Notes: a model not told the origin generated them from the letters alone. Numbered from the stretch's first letter, positions 35,064 through 45,104 are shown. The stretch: DNA of 64,000 bases from Prevotella illustrans (GCF_017426725.1 NZ_JAERMS010000001.1:205673-269672); one strand, 5' to 3'. Numbers and translations: made by a program.

Positions 35064-36716
35064 CTATTTCCATTCGGGGAATTGGTCGATTTCCTTGTTG
35101 TTGTTCAGTTCGCCCACCGGAACGGGCAGACGGTAGAGCTTCTTGGGGAAGTTGAGGTCTTGGTTGTCGACGTCCACGTAGGTGTAGCGGTACAGGTCGC
35201 CCATCTTCTCAATCTTCAGGCCGTGCCGGCGAATGCCCGTGAAGGTCTGGTCGGCCAGCTCCCAGCGGCGCATGTCCCAGTAGTAGAGTCCCTCGAAGGC
35301 CAGTTCCACCTTGCGTTCGTGGCGCAGGGCCTCGAAAAGGCGGTCGCCGCTGAGACCCGTCAGCTTGGGCAGGGCGACGCGCTCGCGCACCTTGTTGAGG
35401 TATTCCAGGGCCTTGGCGGCGTCGTTCAGTCGGTAGCAGGCCTCGGCATAGTTGAGATATACCTCGGCCAGACGGATGACAATGCAGGGCTGTGTGCAGT
35501 TTTGTACGGTCGTGAAGTGGTGGTTTTCGTCCACCAGCTTGCGCAGGTAGTAGCCCGTGGTGGTGCGTCCGTTGGTCTTGGGGTCGGCTTCCCAGCGGCA
35601 CCAGCCGTCCGTTCCGCCTACGAAAGGCTCTATTTTGCGGCCTTTCCACGTAGCTCCGTTGTAGAGGATGGTGGCCTTGAAGCGCGGCTCCAGCTTGTCG
35701 TAGGGCGGCGCCAGCGTCGTTCCCGTCTTGGCGGCTTCGTGCCATGCGGCCCAGTCGAAGCGTTTTCCGTCGGTCATCTCGTATTCCTCCACCATGTCCT
35801 GGGTGGGCGTTCCGAAGCCGCCGTCGGCCTGGTTGCCGTCCAGGGCCTTGTCGCCGCCCGGCGCATAGTAGGTGTCGAAGGAGTGGGTGAGGCTTATCTT
35901 CGAGTCGTAGGTGTACTGGCAGATGGCCTCGGAGTTGCCGCCGGTGAAGGCGTCGGCGTAGTTGTCGGTCAGCTGGTACTTCATAGCGATGACCTTCTCG
36001 GCCGCTTCCTTCACGGCCGTCCAGTCCTTGCAATAGAGCATGGCCCTGGAGAGCAGCGCGTAGGCAGCTCCGCTGGTCAGCCGGCCTGTCGCCGACGCGC
36101 TGACGGGCAGGTTCTCGCCGGCGAACTTCAGGTCGGCCTGCACGAACTTCCAGCCTTCCTCCTCGCTGTCGAGCTTCTTGTTGGTGCTGATTTGCGACAA
36201 GTCCTCGGTGTAGAGGATGGCCTGGTGGTAGCGTTTGAGCAGTTCGAAGTAGCACATGCCGCGGAAGAAGCGCAGCTGTCCCTCGAAGTATTTCACGTCA
36301 TTCTCGCCCAAACTGCTGCGATGCAGGTACTGCAGCGACTCGTTGATGCGCCGGATGTTCTCGTAGGTGCTTTCCCACACGCCCAGATAGGTGTCCGTGT
36401 AGCCCGCCGTCAGGGGCAGTCCGCCGTAGGAAATCTCGTTGGGAATGTACATCAAGGCATTGAATGTCATGTTGCCGTACTTGAATTCGTCGGTCAATCC
36501 CTCAGCCATGCCCACCGAACACTGGTACGTGCCGAAGCTGCTCAGTGCCGGAAGCAGGCAGTAGTAATAGTCGATGGCCATCTGCGCGTTGGTGGACGAG
36601 CTCCACACAAGGCTGTTGGTGGCCTTGTCGGAAGGCTTCAGGTCCAGGAAATCGTTGCAGGACGACAGGCCCAGAGAGGCTCCCAGCAGGCAGAGACCTA
36701 AATATTTAGCTTTCAT
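35064..36716 (-). CDS. SusD/RagB-family lipoprotein of the second PUL
   Basis: 550 residues. Lipobox GLSSC (Cys20), then the RagB/SusD N-terminal domain (CNDFLDLKPSDKATNSLVW) and helical C-terminal domain (VYLNYAEACYRLNDAAKALEYLNKVRERVALPKL; RHERKVELAFEGLYYWDMRRW), a clear fit. It forms a lid on the SusC barrel. It starts 18 bases after the susC stop. Confidence 0.94.
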   Translation of the reverse strand: MKAKYLGLCLLGASLGLSSCNDFLDLKPSDKATNSLVWSSSTNAQMAIDYYYCLLPALSSFGTYQCSVGMAEGLTDEFKYGNMTFNALMYIPNEISYGGLPLTAGYTDTYLGVWESTYENIRRINESLQYLHRSSLGENDVKYFEGQLRFFRGMCYFELLKRYHQAILYTEDLSQISTNKKLDSEEEGWKFVQADLKFAGENLPVSASATGRLTSGAAYALLSRAMLYCKDWTAVKEAAEKVIAMKYQLTDNYADAFTGGNSEAICQYTYDSKISLTHSFDTYYAPGGDKALDGNQADGGFGTPTQDMVEEYEMTDGKRFDWAAWHEAAKTGTTLAPPYDKLEPRFKATILYNGATWKGRKIEPFVGGTDGWCRWEADPKTNGRTTTGYYLRKLVDENHHFTTVQNCTQPCIVIRLAEVYLNYAEACYRLNDAAKALEYLNKVRERVALPKLTGLSGDRLFEALRHERKVELAFEGLYYWDMRRWELADQTFTGIRRHGLKIEKMGDLYRYTYVDVDNQDLNFPKKLYRLPVPVGELNNNKEIDQFPEWK

Positions 36717-36734
36717 AGATGTATCCTTTTAAAG

Positions 36735-39700
36735 TTAGAAAGTGATGTTGACACCGCCCAGGAACGTGCGCTGCTGGGGGTAGTAGCCGTTGTTGACGCG
36801 GGGAGACTCGGGGTCGACGCCTGTCGGAAGATTGTCGATGGTGAAGAGGTTGGAGCCTTCCACGAAGAAGCGCACCTTCTGAATGCCGGCGGCGTTGAGC
36901 CAAGTGGCGGGCAGGGTGTAGCCTATTTGGAAGTCCTTGAACCGCAGGTAGTCGCCTTTCTTCATCCAAAAGGTGGACGCCAGGCCGTTGGCACCGCCGT
37001 GACTGACGTTCCCCAGTGTCAAGCGGGGGTATTTTCCGTCGGGATTGTCCAGGCTGTAGGAGTTCTGCACGAGCCACAACGGCGAGTTGGCGCCTTCCTT
37101 GAAGGTCTGGCTCCACACCGTGTTGTCGTCGTAACCGTTGTAGTAGGTGCCGAGCAAAGACACGTCGAACTTCAGTCCGGCGGTGAAGAGCGCATTGAAG
37201 TCGAAGCCGTTCCACTGCGCGCCGAGGCTGAGACCCATCATGATCTGCGGGCGGTTGCTGCGGCCGATGCGGGCCTTGTCCTGCTCGCTGATGACGCCGT
37301 CGCCGTTCAAGTCCTTGAACTTGATGTCGCCCAGGTTGGGTCTTGAGCCGTACCAGGCCGACTTGGTGATCTCCTCCTCCGAGCGATAGAGCCCCTCGGC
37401 CACCCAGGCGCTGTAGGCATCGACGCTGGTGCCGACCACCTTGCGCCACTCCTGGGCGTTGGGGTCGTCCTGATAGCGCAGCCACTTGCTCTTGGCATAG
37501 GTCATGTTGACGCTCGCGTTGTAGTCGAAAGGCTTGCCGCCCAGCGTGAAGCGGTTGCGATGGGAGACAGTCCAGTCGATACCGTAGTTGCTGTAGCGGT
37601 TGTTGTTGACGTAGGTGGGGTAGTAGCCGCCCATCGAGGGGGCCTTGCCGCCGCTGTTGGAGGCCAGCAGGTCGTAGTTCAGATTGTAGAACCAGTCGAA
37701 CTCCAGGCCCAGCAGTCCGTGCCACAAGGTGGCGTTCAGGCCGATGTTGGTCGTGCGGGTCTTGGCCCAGGTCAGCGCGGGATTGGCAATGCCGCTGGTG
37801 TACATGGAGCTGTAGGCCGTGCCGTCGAACACCCGTTGCGTAGCGAAGGCGTAGGTGCTGAGGTAGGAATAGGCCGCCACATTGTCGTTGCCGAGCAGTC
37901 CGAGGGAGCCGCGCACCTTCAAGTCGTCGAGCCATCCCCGGGCGCCTTCCATGAAGTCTTCGCCCGAAACGCGCCAGGCGGCGGAGAAGGAGGGGAAGAA
38001 GCCCCAGCGCTTGCCCGAGCCGCTGAAGTGGTAGGAGCCGTCGTAGCGGCCGCTGAACTCGGCCAAGTATCTGTTGGCGTAGTCATATTTCAGACGGAAC
38101 ACGTAGCCCGCCGTGCGCGTGTGGTTGTTGACGCCCGAGACGGGGGAGCTGCTCGTGATGGCCTGGCCGTAGGAAAGGTCGGCTATCTGTGGGAAAGGCA
38201 CGTGGTCGACGTAGCCCGCGAAGTTGGAACTCTTGTAGTCGTTGATTTCCAGCAGGCCCATCGCGTCGACGTTGTGTCGGCCGAACTGTCGGGCGTATTC
38301 CAGGCGGAACTGGCCCGTGAGCTTCTGGGTGGTGTACTGTCCGTCGCTCACGTGGTTCAGCGTTTCGGCCGAGTTGCGCGGGTCGTCGTTGAGGATGAAG
38401 GTGCCGAAGTTGTCCGACGCCATCGACATCGTGTAGGTCTTGTAGGGCGTGGCCAGGTTCTTGCTCTGCGAACTCAGGTAGTCGTAGGCGCCGGTGAAGG
38501 CGAACGACAGCCCCCGGAGCCAGCGCGCGTCGTAACGCAGGTTGAAGTTGGAGTTGAGTTCGAAGCTGTGGGTGCGTCCGTAGCCCGACTCGTAGATAGC
38601 CGCGAGGGGGCTATAGGAAACGCCGGCGTTGTTGGGCAGTGTTCCTGTGTACAGTCCCTTGTGCTTTTCGGGCAGAAACGGGTGCATCATAATAGCTTGG
38701 TGCCCGATAGAAAGCCATCCTACTTCTTCTTCATCGCTTTGGCTTCCGTCGTCGGCACCACCCGATGAATATCCCGGTGTCTGGCGTCGGCCCACGGTGC
38801 CCACGGCCCCGAACGTCAGCTTCCAGTCGCGTCCCACCTTCGTGTCAATGTTGGCACGGACGTTGTAACGACGGTAGTTGAAGTTGGCGATATTGCCCTG
38901 TTGGCTCATGAAACCGCCCGAAAGGAAGTAGTGGATGTCGTCGGATCCGCCCTCCAGTGTCACGTTGTGCTTCTGGTTGTGGCCCGTTCCGAACACCTTT
39001 CCTATGTAGTCGACGTTGTCCCAGCCGTCCGTCGGGTCGTCGTTGAGCATGGCCTTGATGTGTTGGCTGGTGAAGACGGGCGTGTACTGGTCGCGCGACT
39101 TGAGGGTCGTTCCGGTGAGTTTGTCCATCAGGTCGGCCATGTTGTAGTAGTCGGCGTACTCCGGTCCGTTCATGAATGTGGGGAAGTTGGCGTTGACGGA
39201 GATACCGTACTGGCCGTCGTAGGACACCCGCGTCTTGCCCTGCCGCCCCTTCTTGGTGGTGATGATGACCACGCCGCCGGCGGCGTTGAGGCCATATACG
39301 GCTGCCGCGGCCCCGTCTTTCAGCACCGAAATGCTCTCGATGTCGTTGGGGTCGATGTCGTTCATCGAGCGCGCCACGCCGTCGACGATGTAGAGCGCGC
39401 CATACTGCGAGCCGCGGATGCGCAGCGCGGCGAAGTCGTTGCCCGGCTCGCCCGAGGTCTGCACGGAGGTCAGACCGGCCATGCGGCCGCCCAGCATGTT
39501 GGCGACGTTGGTCGACGGCGCCTTCAGCAGCTCGTCGCCCTTGAGCGCCGTGACGGCTCCGGTGAGCGACTGCTTCTTGGCCGTGCCGTAGCCCACGACC
39601 ACTACGTCGTTGAGCGTCGACGACTCGTCGGCCAGCGTGACGTTGATGGTGCGGCGGTTGCCCACCCTGACACGCTGGGTCTTCATTCCTACATACGAAA

Positions 39701-39953
39701 ACGTCAAGTAGTCGGCACTGTTCGCTTGTATGCTGTAGTTGCCGTCCAGGTCGGTGATGACACCGTTTTTGACGTCTCCGTTTCTGAGCACGGTCACTCC
39801 GGGGAGCGATGTGCCCGCTGCGTCTTTCACGACGCCCCTGACCGTCTGTGCCGCCGCGTCGAGAACGAGGGCGAACAGCAGGGCCAGTGTCAGCGTCAAA
39901 GTCTTCGGAAAGACTGAATTTCCTGTTGATAAGCTGAAATTCATCATGGACAT
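36735..39953 (-). CDS. SusC/RagA TonB-dependent transporter of the second PUL
   Basis: 1072 residues. Signal peptide to about 35, carboxypeptidase-regulatory-like domain about 37-112 (VRGVVKDAAGTSLPGVTVL), plug from about 118 (LNDVVVVGYGTAKKQSLTGA, a classic SusC signature) and barrel ending in FLGGVNITF. There is no STN domain, so this transporter does not signal through a FecR/sigma pair and control must come from another regulator. It is the first gene of a seven-gene operon ending at 27,902. Starts at 39947 or 39944 are possible. Confidence 0.94.
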   Translation of the reverse strand: MSMMNFSLSTGNSVFPKTLTLTLALLFALVLDAAAQTVRGVVKDAAGTSLPGVTVLRNGDVKNGVITDLDGNYSIQANSADYLTFSYVGMKTQRVRVGNRRTINVTLADESSTLNDVVVVGYGTAKKQSLTGAVTALKGDELLKAPSTNVANMLGGRMAGLTSVQTSGEPGNDFAALRIRGSQYGALYIVDGVARSMNDIDPNDIESISVLKDGAAAAVYGLNAAGGVVIITTKKGRQGKTRVSYDGQYGISVNANFPTFMNGPEYADYYNMADLMDKLTGTTLKSRDQYTPVFTSQHIKAMLNDDPTDGWDNVDYIGKVFGTGHNQKHNVTLEGGSDDIHYFLSGGFMSQQGNIANFNYRRYNVRANIDTKVGRDWKLTFGAVGTVGRRQTPGYSSGGADDGSQSDEEEVGWLSIGHQAIMMHPFLPEKHKGLYTGTLPNNAGVSYSPLAAIYESGYGRTHSFELNSNFNLRYDARWLRGLSFAFTGAYDYLSSQSKNLATPYKTYTMSMASDNFGTFILNDDPRNSAETLNHVSDGQYTTQKLTGQFRLEYARQFGRHNVDAMGLLEINDYKSSNFAGYVDHVPFPQIADLSYGQAITSSSPVSGVNNHTRTAGYVFRLKYDYANRYLAEFSGRYDGSYHFSGSGKRWGFFPSFSAAWRVSGEDFMEGARGWLDDLKVRGSLGLLGNDNVAAYSYLSTYAFATQRVFDGTAYSSMYTSGIANPALTWAKTRTTNIGLNATLWHGLLGLEFDWFYNLNYDLLASNSGGKAPSMGGYYPTYVNNNRYSNYGIDWTVSHRNRFTLGGKPFDYNASVNMTYAKSKWLRYQDDPNAQEWRKVVGTSVDAYSAWVAEGLYRSEEEITKSAWYGSRPNLGDIKFKDLNGDGVISEQDKARIGRSNRPQIMMGLSLGAQWNGFDFNALFTAGLKFDVSLLGTYYNGYDDNTVWSQTFKEGANSPLWLVQNSYSLDNPDGKYPRLTLGNVSHGGANGLASTFWMKKGDYLRFKDFQIGYTLPATWLNAAGIQKVRFFVEGSNLFTIDNLPTGVDPESPRVNNGYYPQQRTFLGGVNITF

Positions 39954-39985
39954 TAAAGGTTGGTTGGTTGATAGTTTAAGTTGGA

Positions 39986-40004
39986 TGAAGCCTCTTCGGC
40001 TTCA
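39986..40004. promoter_or_regulatory. Leader hairpin upstream of the second susC
   Basis: A 7 bp stem (tgaagcc and its complement) with a five-base loop, about 33-51 bases upstream of the susC ATG. On the plus strand it is followed by T-rich sequence, so a terminator on that strand is also possible. Role unknown. Confidence 0.4.
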
Positions 40005-40063
40005 CAATGTTTTTTCGTTGTAGTCAGGCCGGGCCGCGGCTGTTTTCCCAAAGCAGTCCCCTC

Positions 40064-40151
40064 GTGTTGCAAAAGCAGCCCTTTTAGCGTGTAAAAGCTG
40101 TCCTTTTGCAAGGTAAAAGGGCTGCTTTCAGCTGCTGAAAGCAGCCCTTTT
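40064..40151. repeat. Short hairpin array of AAAAGC modules (boundary array 2)
   Basis: A perfect hairpin with 17 bp arms (40115-40131 and 40135-40151, loop ctg) inside a chain of caaaagcagcccttttagc, gtaaaagctgtccttttgc and aaaagggctgctttcag units. The module words are shared with arrays 1 and 3. It is about 135 bases past the third susD stop and may act as terminator for that operon. Confidence 0.75.
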
Positions 40152-40286
40152 GGAAAACGGTGGCGTGCCGATGGCTTTCGCGTTGGGCGAAAACAGGCGT
40201 GCGGTCGTGGTCAAGTCTCTATGGAAGAAGCCGTTGCGGAGGCTGAAGCCGTCGCTTTTCCTCCGCAACGGGGAGTGTCGATGGGG

Positions 40287-41864
40287 TCAGTTGTAGCGGG
40301 CGGTGTCCCACCAGACGCGGACGGCCATGCCGTCGCCCTTGCCGCCGTTGAGCGAAGCGTCCTTGGCGTTGGGGTTGTCACGGGTCTCGTCGTCCACGTA
40401 TTTAAGCTTCTTGACGAACGTTCCCAGCGGCAACGTGCTCTCCAAGCTCTGCACCACCGGCGTGAGCGCAGGGTAACCTGTGCGCCGGAACTCCGTCCAG
40501 GCCTCTACGCCGTCGGGATAAAGGGCCAGCCACTTCTGCGTCAGGATTTGCTTCAGGTGGCCTTCCATGGTGCTCTCGGCCGTCCAGGCCACGCCGCCCG
40601 TGGTCTTGTAGGTGTTGTCGGAGGTTGTCGTGTAGTACTTTGCGTCGACGCCGGTCCGCTCGTTGTCGAACGACGCCTGGATGCCGGCCAGGTAGTTCTG
40701 CTGCGCGTCGCCCGCTCCGGTATAGCCGCGAAGGGCCGCCTCGGCCTTGAGGAAGCACACTTCGGCGTAGTCCATCAGCTTCATGGGGCGTGAGATGCAG
40801 AAGGATGACTCGCTGTTGTCGGCGCTGTTCCATTCCGGCATGTACTGGTAGCCCCAGACGTAGGAGCGTTCGTCGCCGGCCGGGATGTTGTCGGAGGGCA
40901 GTCCGTTGGCCACGCCCTGGAATTTGGGCGCCGCCGCCGTAGAGCCGGGCGTGTGTCCGAACCACAAAGTGGTGCGTGGGTCGAGCACGGTGCCGGTCTG
41001 TTTGAGCATGTTCTCCATCGTCTTGCTCATCGCGAACTCACCCCATCCGGAGATTTGGAAGAGCGGGAAGCCGTTGGAACCGGTGCCCGAGATGTAGACC
41101 CCCGCGTTGTCGGCATTGCCGGAGAGCAGTCCGCCGGGGGCCGCGAGAGCCGCTTCGGCCTCCTTCTTGGCCGTGGCGGCGTCGACGTAGGCCAGCCGCA
41201 GGGCGTAGCGGAGGCGCAGCGAGTTGGCCAGACGAATCCACTTGGCAAGGTCGCCCTGGTAGACGAGGTCCTGCGTGGTCGCCAGTTTCGCCTGCGCGGC
41301 GTCGTCCTTGTGGGCGTTGAGGGCCGTGACGGCCTCGGTCAGCTCCTTGAACAGGTCGGTGTAGATGCTTTGCTGGCTGTCATACTTGGCGTTGCTGGTG
41401 CCCGTGGCGGCCTCCGTGTAGGGGATGTCGCCGAACATGTCGGTCGTCTGGGCCGTGCAGCGGGCCGTGAAGATACGCATCACCTGGTAGATGTTGTCGT
41501 ACTGTGGCTTCTCGACCACGATTTCCTTCACGTTCTTGAACTGCTTCAGCACGCCCACGTAGTAGCTGTTCCAGAAGCCGTCGGTCACCCAATCGCTTCG
41601 GAAAGTGTAGTTGTCGGAGTTGAAGTAGGCGGCCGAGTTAGCGAAATACTGCGCGTAGAGATTGGTGTGCAGGTTGTCGCCCACCTGATATTCCCACGAA
41701 CCCATGCGGCTTCCTTGCTCCATCATGTAGGGAAGGATGTAGCCGGGGTCTCCGTCGGTGAGTCCTGTGGGGTCGGTGTTGATCTTGTCGTAGTCGCCCG
41801 TACACCCCATGACCATGCCGGCGATGCAGAAAAGTCCTATAGTTTTGATGATATTACGTTTCAT
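40287..41864 (-). CDS. SusD-like lipoprotein of the third SusCD pair
   Basis: 525 residues from ATG at 41864, which gives MKRNIIKTIGLFCIAGMVMG with Cys22 as lipid anchor. The longer open frame upstream overlaps susC and is not protein-like. SusD-like group 2 pattern: GDYDKINTDPTGLTDGDPGY at the mature N terminus and ILTQKWLALYPDGVEAWTEF near the C terminus. Similar in build to the SusD at 10.6-12.2 kb. No glycosidase is encoded downstream on this strand, so the pair may depend on the divergent genes or on enzymes elsewhere. Confidence 0.92.
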   Translation of the reverse strand: MKRNIIKTIGLFCIAGMVMGCTGDYDKINTDPTGLTDGDPGYILPYMMEQGSRMGSWEYQVGDNLHTNLYAQYFANSAAYFNSDNYTFRSDWVTDGFWNSYYVGVLKQFKNVKEIVVEKPQYDNIYQVMRIFTARCTAQTTDMFGDIPYTEAATGTSNAKYDSQQSIYTDLFKELTEAVTALNAHKDDAAQAKLATTQDLVYQGDLAKWIRLANSLRLRYALRLAYVDAATAKKEAEAALAAPGGLLSGNADNAGVYISGTGSNGFPLFQISGWGEFAMSKTMENMLKQTGTVLDPRTTLWFGHTPGSTAAAPKFQGVANGLPSDNIPAGDERSYVWGYQYMPEWNSADNSESSFCISRPMKLMDYAEVCFLKAEAALRGYTGAGDAQQNYLAGIQASFDNERTGVDAKYYTTTSDNTYKTTGGVAWTAESTMEGHLKQILTQKWLALYPDGVEAWTEFRRTGYPALTPVVQSLESTLPLGTFVKKLKYVDDETRDNPNAKDASLNGGKGDGMAVRVWWDTARYN

Positions 41865-41880
41865 AGTCGGTTCGGTTTGG

Positions 41881-44800
41881 TTAGAATTTAACGTTGAGTG
41901 CGAGGCCGAAGCTCCGTGTAGGAGGCAGTGAAGCCAGCTCGAAAGCCTGCGCGTAGTCGCTGCGTGAGAAGGCGCCTTCGGGATTGACGGGCGCATTCTT
42001 GTGGAAATAGAAGAGGTCGCGGCCCACCAATGAGAGCTTGGCATACTTGATGGGCGTGTTGCGGAACCACGACTGGGGTAGGATGTAGCCCAGCGACAGC
42101 TCGCGCATCTTGATGTATGAACCGCTGTGGATGAAGGCTTCGGCCACGCCGGTGGGGCCTCCTATGGCGTTCCAGTAGGCTTCGGAGGTGACGCCCACGG
42201 TGTTGGCTTGTCCGCTTTCGGTCACGCCGTCAACCACGATGAGGTCGTTTGCCTCGCGTCCCTTCAGCGTGCGGGACGACGTTCCCTGCTGGCAGGCGTA
42301 GGCGTCGGTCACCGACACGAACTCGCCACCGTGCCGAATGTCGACCAGACAGCTGAATGTGAGGTCTTTGTAGCGCAGCGAACTGCCCACGGAACCAGTC
42401 CACTTGGGAGTCATGTTGCCGACCACTTGGTCTTCAACCGCTTCGGGAAGACCGCTCGCATTGACGACGATCTTGCCGTTGGCGTCGCGCTTGAAGGCCT
42501 TGCCCACGATGTCGCCATACTTGCCGCCGCTCGAAACGACAACCTTGGCGATACGCGTTTCGCCCAGCGTGAAGCGTGAAATGCCCTCCGTGAGGCTCTC
42601 GCAGGTGGTGCGGCTCATGCCCCAGTTGAGGTTCAAGTCCCACTGCCAGTCCTTCGTCTGCACGGGGGTGCCGTTGAGCATGAGCTCGAATCCGTGGCTC
42701 TTGATTTCACCAGCGTTGATACTCTTGGCCGTATAGCCCGACGAACCGGGCATGCCGACGCTGAGAATCTGGTCTTTCGTGTTCGTATTATAATAGGTGA
42801 AATCAAGTCCGAGACGGTTGTTGAAGAAGCGGAATTCGGTTCCTATCTCGAACGAATTGGTCTTTTCGGGTTTCAAGTCGGCCAGGGCCTTGGTCTTGCT
42901 GAGGTACTCCTTGATGATGTTGGGGTTCACCTTGTCGCCCTCTGCGTCGAGTTTGTCACCCGTAGTCCACAGGTAATAGAGGGTGGCCAGCTGATAGGGG
43001 TCGGTGTCGTTGCCCACCATGGCCCACGAGGCGCGCAGCTTCCAGTAGTTCATCCAGTCGGGGAGTTTGAACATTTCGCTCATGATACCCGACACGCTGA
43101 CCGAGGGATAGAAGTAGGAACGGTTCTTGGCAGGCAGCGTCGACGACCAGTCGTTGCGGCCGGTGAGGTCGAGGTAGACCATGCTCTTGTAGCCGAAGGT
43201 GGCTTGGGCGAACACGGATTGAATCTCTTTCTTCGAGAATCCCTCGCTCGTCGTTTGCGTGAGGCCGTTGGCAAGGGTGACGGTGCCCGGGATGGCGAAG
43301 CGTCCCGACGAACTGGAAAGGGCGTCGTACTTCGTGTTCTCCACCGAAGTTCCGAGGTTGGCGTTGACGGAGAAGTCGTCGAAACGCTTGTCGAAATAGA
43401 GGATGAGGTCGGCGTTGAACTCCTGGTTGGTCTGACTGCTCTTGATATATTGCGACGCCGTGGACGTCGGATCGGGCAACGTGTTGTAGTTCTTGATGGC
43501 GTCGTTGTACCAGTCCATGCCTGCCCGGCCCGTCAGCCGCAGGTAGTCGGTGAACCTGACGGTGGCGCTGAGCTGGCCCATGAAGCGGTTGCGCACGGCC
43601 TTGTTGCCGTTTTCTGTGGCACAGAGGGCGTAGGGGTTGGAGAAGTTGTCGCTCGGTCCCGACCAGTTTTCGGCATTGTTGATGTAGGCCCCGATACCTC
43701 TCGGGTTCTCCAAGTCGCTCAGTCGAATGCCGCGGGGCATTTTCACGAGTTGCACCATCTGGCCGTATTCACCCTGTCCGGGGCGGTTGTTGGTCTTCTG
43801 GTGCATGTAGCTGGCCTTGATTCCCACAGTGATGAGCTTGTTGTTCATCTCCGTATGGAAGTCGATATACTGCCGGTTCTGGTTGAAGTTGGGCGTGATG
43901 TCGTCGGCACGGGTGTCTGTGAACGACAGTCTGCCGCTGATGTTCTCGCCTCCGGAGGTGGCCGTTATCGTGTTGGAGTAGGACACTCCCGTGCGATAAA
44001 AGTCCTTGATGTAGTCTTTCTGCGGTGTAAGCGCGTAGGAAGAGTAGCGGTCGTCGCCGTAGAAAAGCTTGCGCCAGTTCTCCACGGTCTGGCCCGTCAT
44101 CTTCGGTCCCCAGCTGGCTTTGGCGCTGCTGTCATAGGCTCCGGCCGCTCCTTGGCCGTAAATGTTCTGGTAGTCGTAGGGCGAATAGACGGTCGTGACG
44201 TCCAGCGTGCCGTTGTATTCCAGTCGGAGCGGCTGTCCGCGGCGGCCTTTCTTCGTCGTGATGACGATGGCGCCATTCTGCGCGCGTGAGCCGTAGAGGG
44301 CCGCGGCGTTGGCTCCCTTCAGCACGGAAATGCTTTCGATGTCCTCAGGGTTGATTTCCGACGCCGCGCCGGCATAGTCGGAACCGCCCCATTGATCGGC
44401 CTGTTCCACCGAACTGTCGTTGATGGGGAAACCGTCGACCACCCACAGCGGCTGGTTGTTGCCGCTCAGCGAGTTGAGGCCACGCATGACGATGCGCGTC
44501 GAACCGCCGAGACCAGTGCCCGACTGGGCGATCTGCACGCCGGCCACTTTGCCTTGGAGCATGTTGGCCACGGAGAACGACTTGTTTTCGGTCAGTCCGT
44601 CGGTCTTCACCTCTTGCATGGCGTAGCCCAGCGCTTTCTTCTCGCGCTTGATACCCAGCGCGGTGACGACGACTTCGTTGAGTTCGTTGCTGGCCGGAGC
44701 CAACACGATGCGTAGTGTATTCCTGCCGCCCACGGCTACGGTCTGCGGGGTATAGCCCACATAGGTTACCGTCAGGCGGGCGTTCGCTTTCACGTTGATG

Positions 44801-45039
44801 GAGAATTTTCCATCCAAATCAGTTACGACGCCGTTTCTCGTGCCTTCTTCAAAGACGCTGGCTCCGATGACGGGTTCGCCCGTCTCGTCGAGAACGATGC
44901 CGGCAACGGCTTTCGCCTGTTGCTGGGTCTCCGTTGGATCGGGTGACACGGGATTGGCGTTTGCCGGCTGTGTCGCCGCTAACAGCAAGCCACCCAGAAG
45001 GATGACCGGGAAGCTGAGTAATTGGTTTTTATTCATCAT
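41881..45039 (-). CDS. SusC/RagA TonB-dependent transporter of the third pair
   Basis: 1052 residues from the first of two adjacent ATGs at 45039. A longer frame upstream would cross the promoter and is rejected. Signal peptide about 1-30, carboxypeptidase-regulatory-like domain about 47-120 (VAGIVLDETGEPVIGASVFEE is split between linker and domain), plug from about 130 with NELNEVVVTALGIKREKKAL, barrel ending SFGLALNVKF. No STN domain. A consensus promoter lies about 65 bases upstream. The substrate is unknown. Confidence 0.93.
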   Translation of the reverse strand: MMNKNQLLSFPVILLGGLLLAATQPANANPVSPDPTETQQQAKAVAGIVLDETGEPVIGASVFEEGTRNGVVTDLDGKFSINVKANARLTVTYVGYTPQTVAVGGRNTLRIVLAPASNELNEVVVTALGIKREKKALGYAMQEVKTDGLTENKSFSVANMLQGKVAGVQIAQSGTGLGGSTRIVMRGLNSLSGNNQPLWVVDGFPINDSSVEQADQWGGSDYAGAASEINPEDIESISVLKGANAAALYGSRAQNGAIVITTKKGRRGQPLRLEYNGTLDVTTVYSPYDYQNIYGQGAAGAYDSSAKASWGPKMTGQTVENWRKLFYGDDRYSSYALTPQKDYIKDFYRTGVSYSNTITATSGGENISGRLSFTDTRADDITPNFNQNRQYIDFHTEMNNKLITVGIKASYMHQKTNNRPGQGEYGQMVQLVKMPRGIRLSDLENPRGIGAYINNAENWSGPSDNFSNPYALCATENGNKAVRNRFMGQLSATVRFTDYLRLTGRAGMDWYNDAIKNYNTLPDPTSTASQYIKSSQTNQEFNADLILYFDKRFDDFSVNANLGTSVENTKYDALSSSSGRFAIPGTVTLANGLTQTTSEGFSKKEIQSVFAQATFGYKSMVYLDLTGRNDWSSTLPAKNRSYFYPSVSVSGIMSEMFKLPDWMNYWKLRASWAMVGNDTDPYQLATLYYLWTTGDKLDAEGDKVNPNIIKEYLSKTKALADLKPEKTNSFEIGTEFRFFNNRLGLDFTYYNTNTKDQILSVGMPGSSGYTAKSINAGEIKSHGFELMLNGTPVQTKDWQWDLNLNWGMSRTTCESLTEGISRFTLGETRIAKVVVSSGGKYGDIVGKAFKRDANGKIVVNASGLPEAVEDQVVGNMTPKWTGSVGSSLRYKDLTFSCLVDIRHGGEFVSVTDAYACQQGTSSRTLKGREANDLIVVDGVTESGQANTVGVTSEAYWNAIGGPTGVAEAFIHSGSYIKMRELSLGYILPQSWFRNTPIKYAKLSLVGRDLFYFHKNAPVNPEGAFSRSDYAQAFELASLPPTRSFGLALNVKF

Positions 45040-45104
45040 GGCCGTTAAAAGATGTTTGATTAGATATTTGATTATGCTGATTGCGTTTTTATATGTATTT
45101 GCTG

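Larger units (their letters stand above)
39954..40286. other. Intergenic region between the second and third PULs
   Basis: 333 bases holding the leader hairpin of the second susC and the boundary hairpin array 2 (40064-40151), close to the end of the third susD. No gene seen. Confidence 0.55.

Noticed and set aside
35043..36701. Long open frame opposite the second susD (over 550 codons)
   Set aside because: Exactly antisense to a clear SusD gene. High G+C third positions create such frames. Its product is rich in Val, Gly and Arg with no family pattern.
42694..44289. Open frame of about 530 codons opposite the third susC
   Set aside because: Antisense shadow; the composition is not protein-like.
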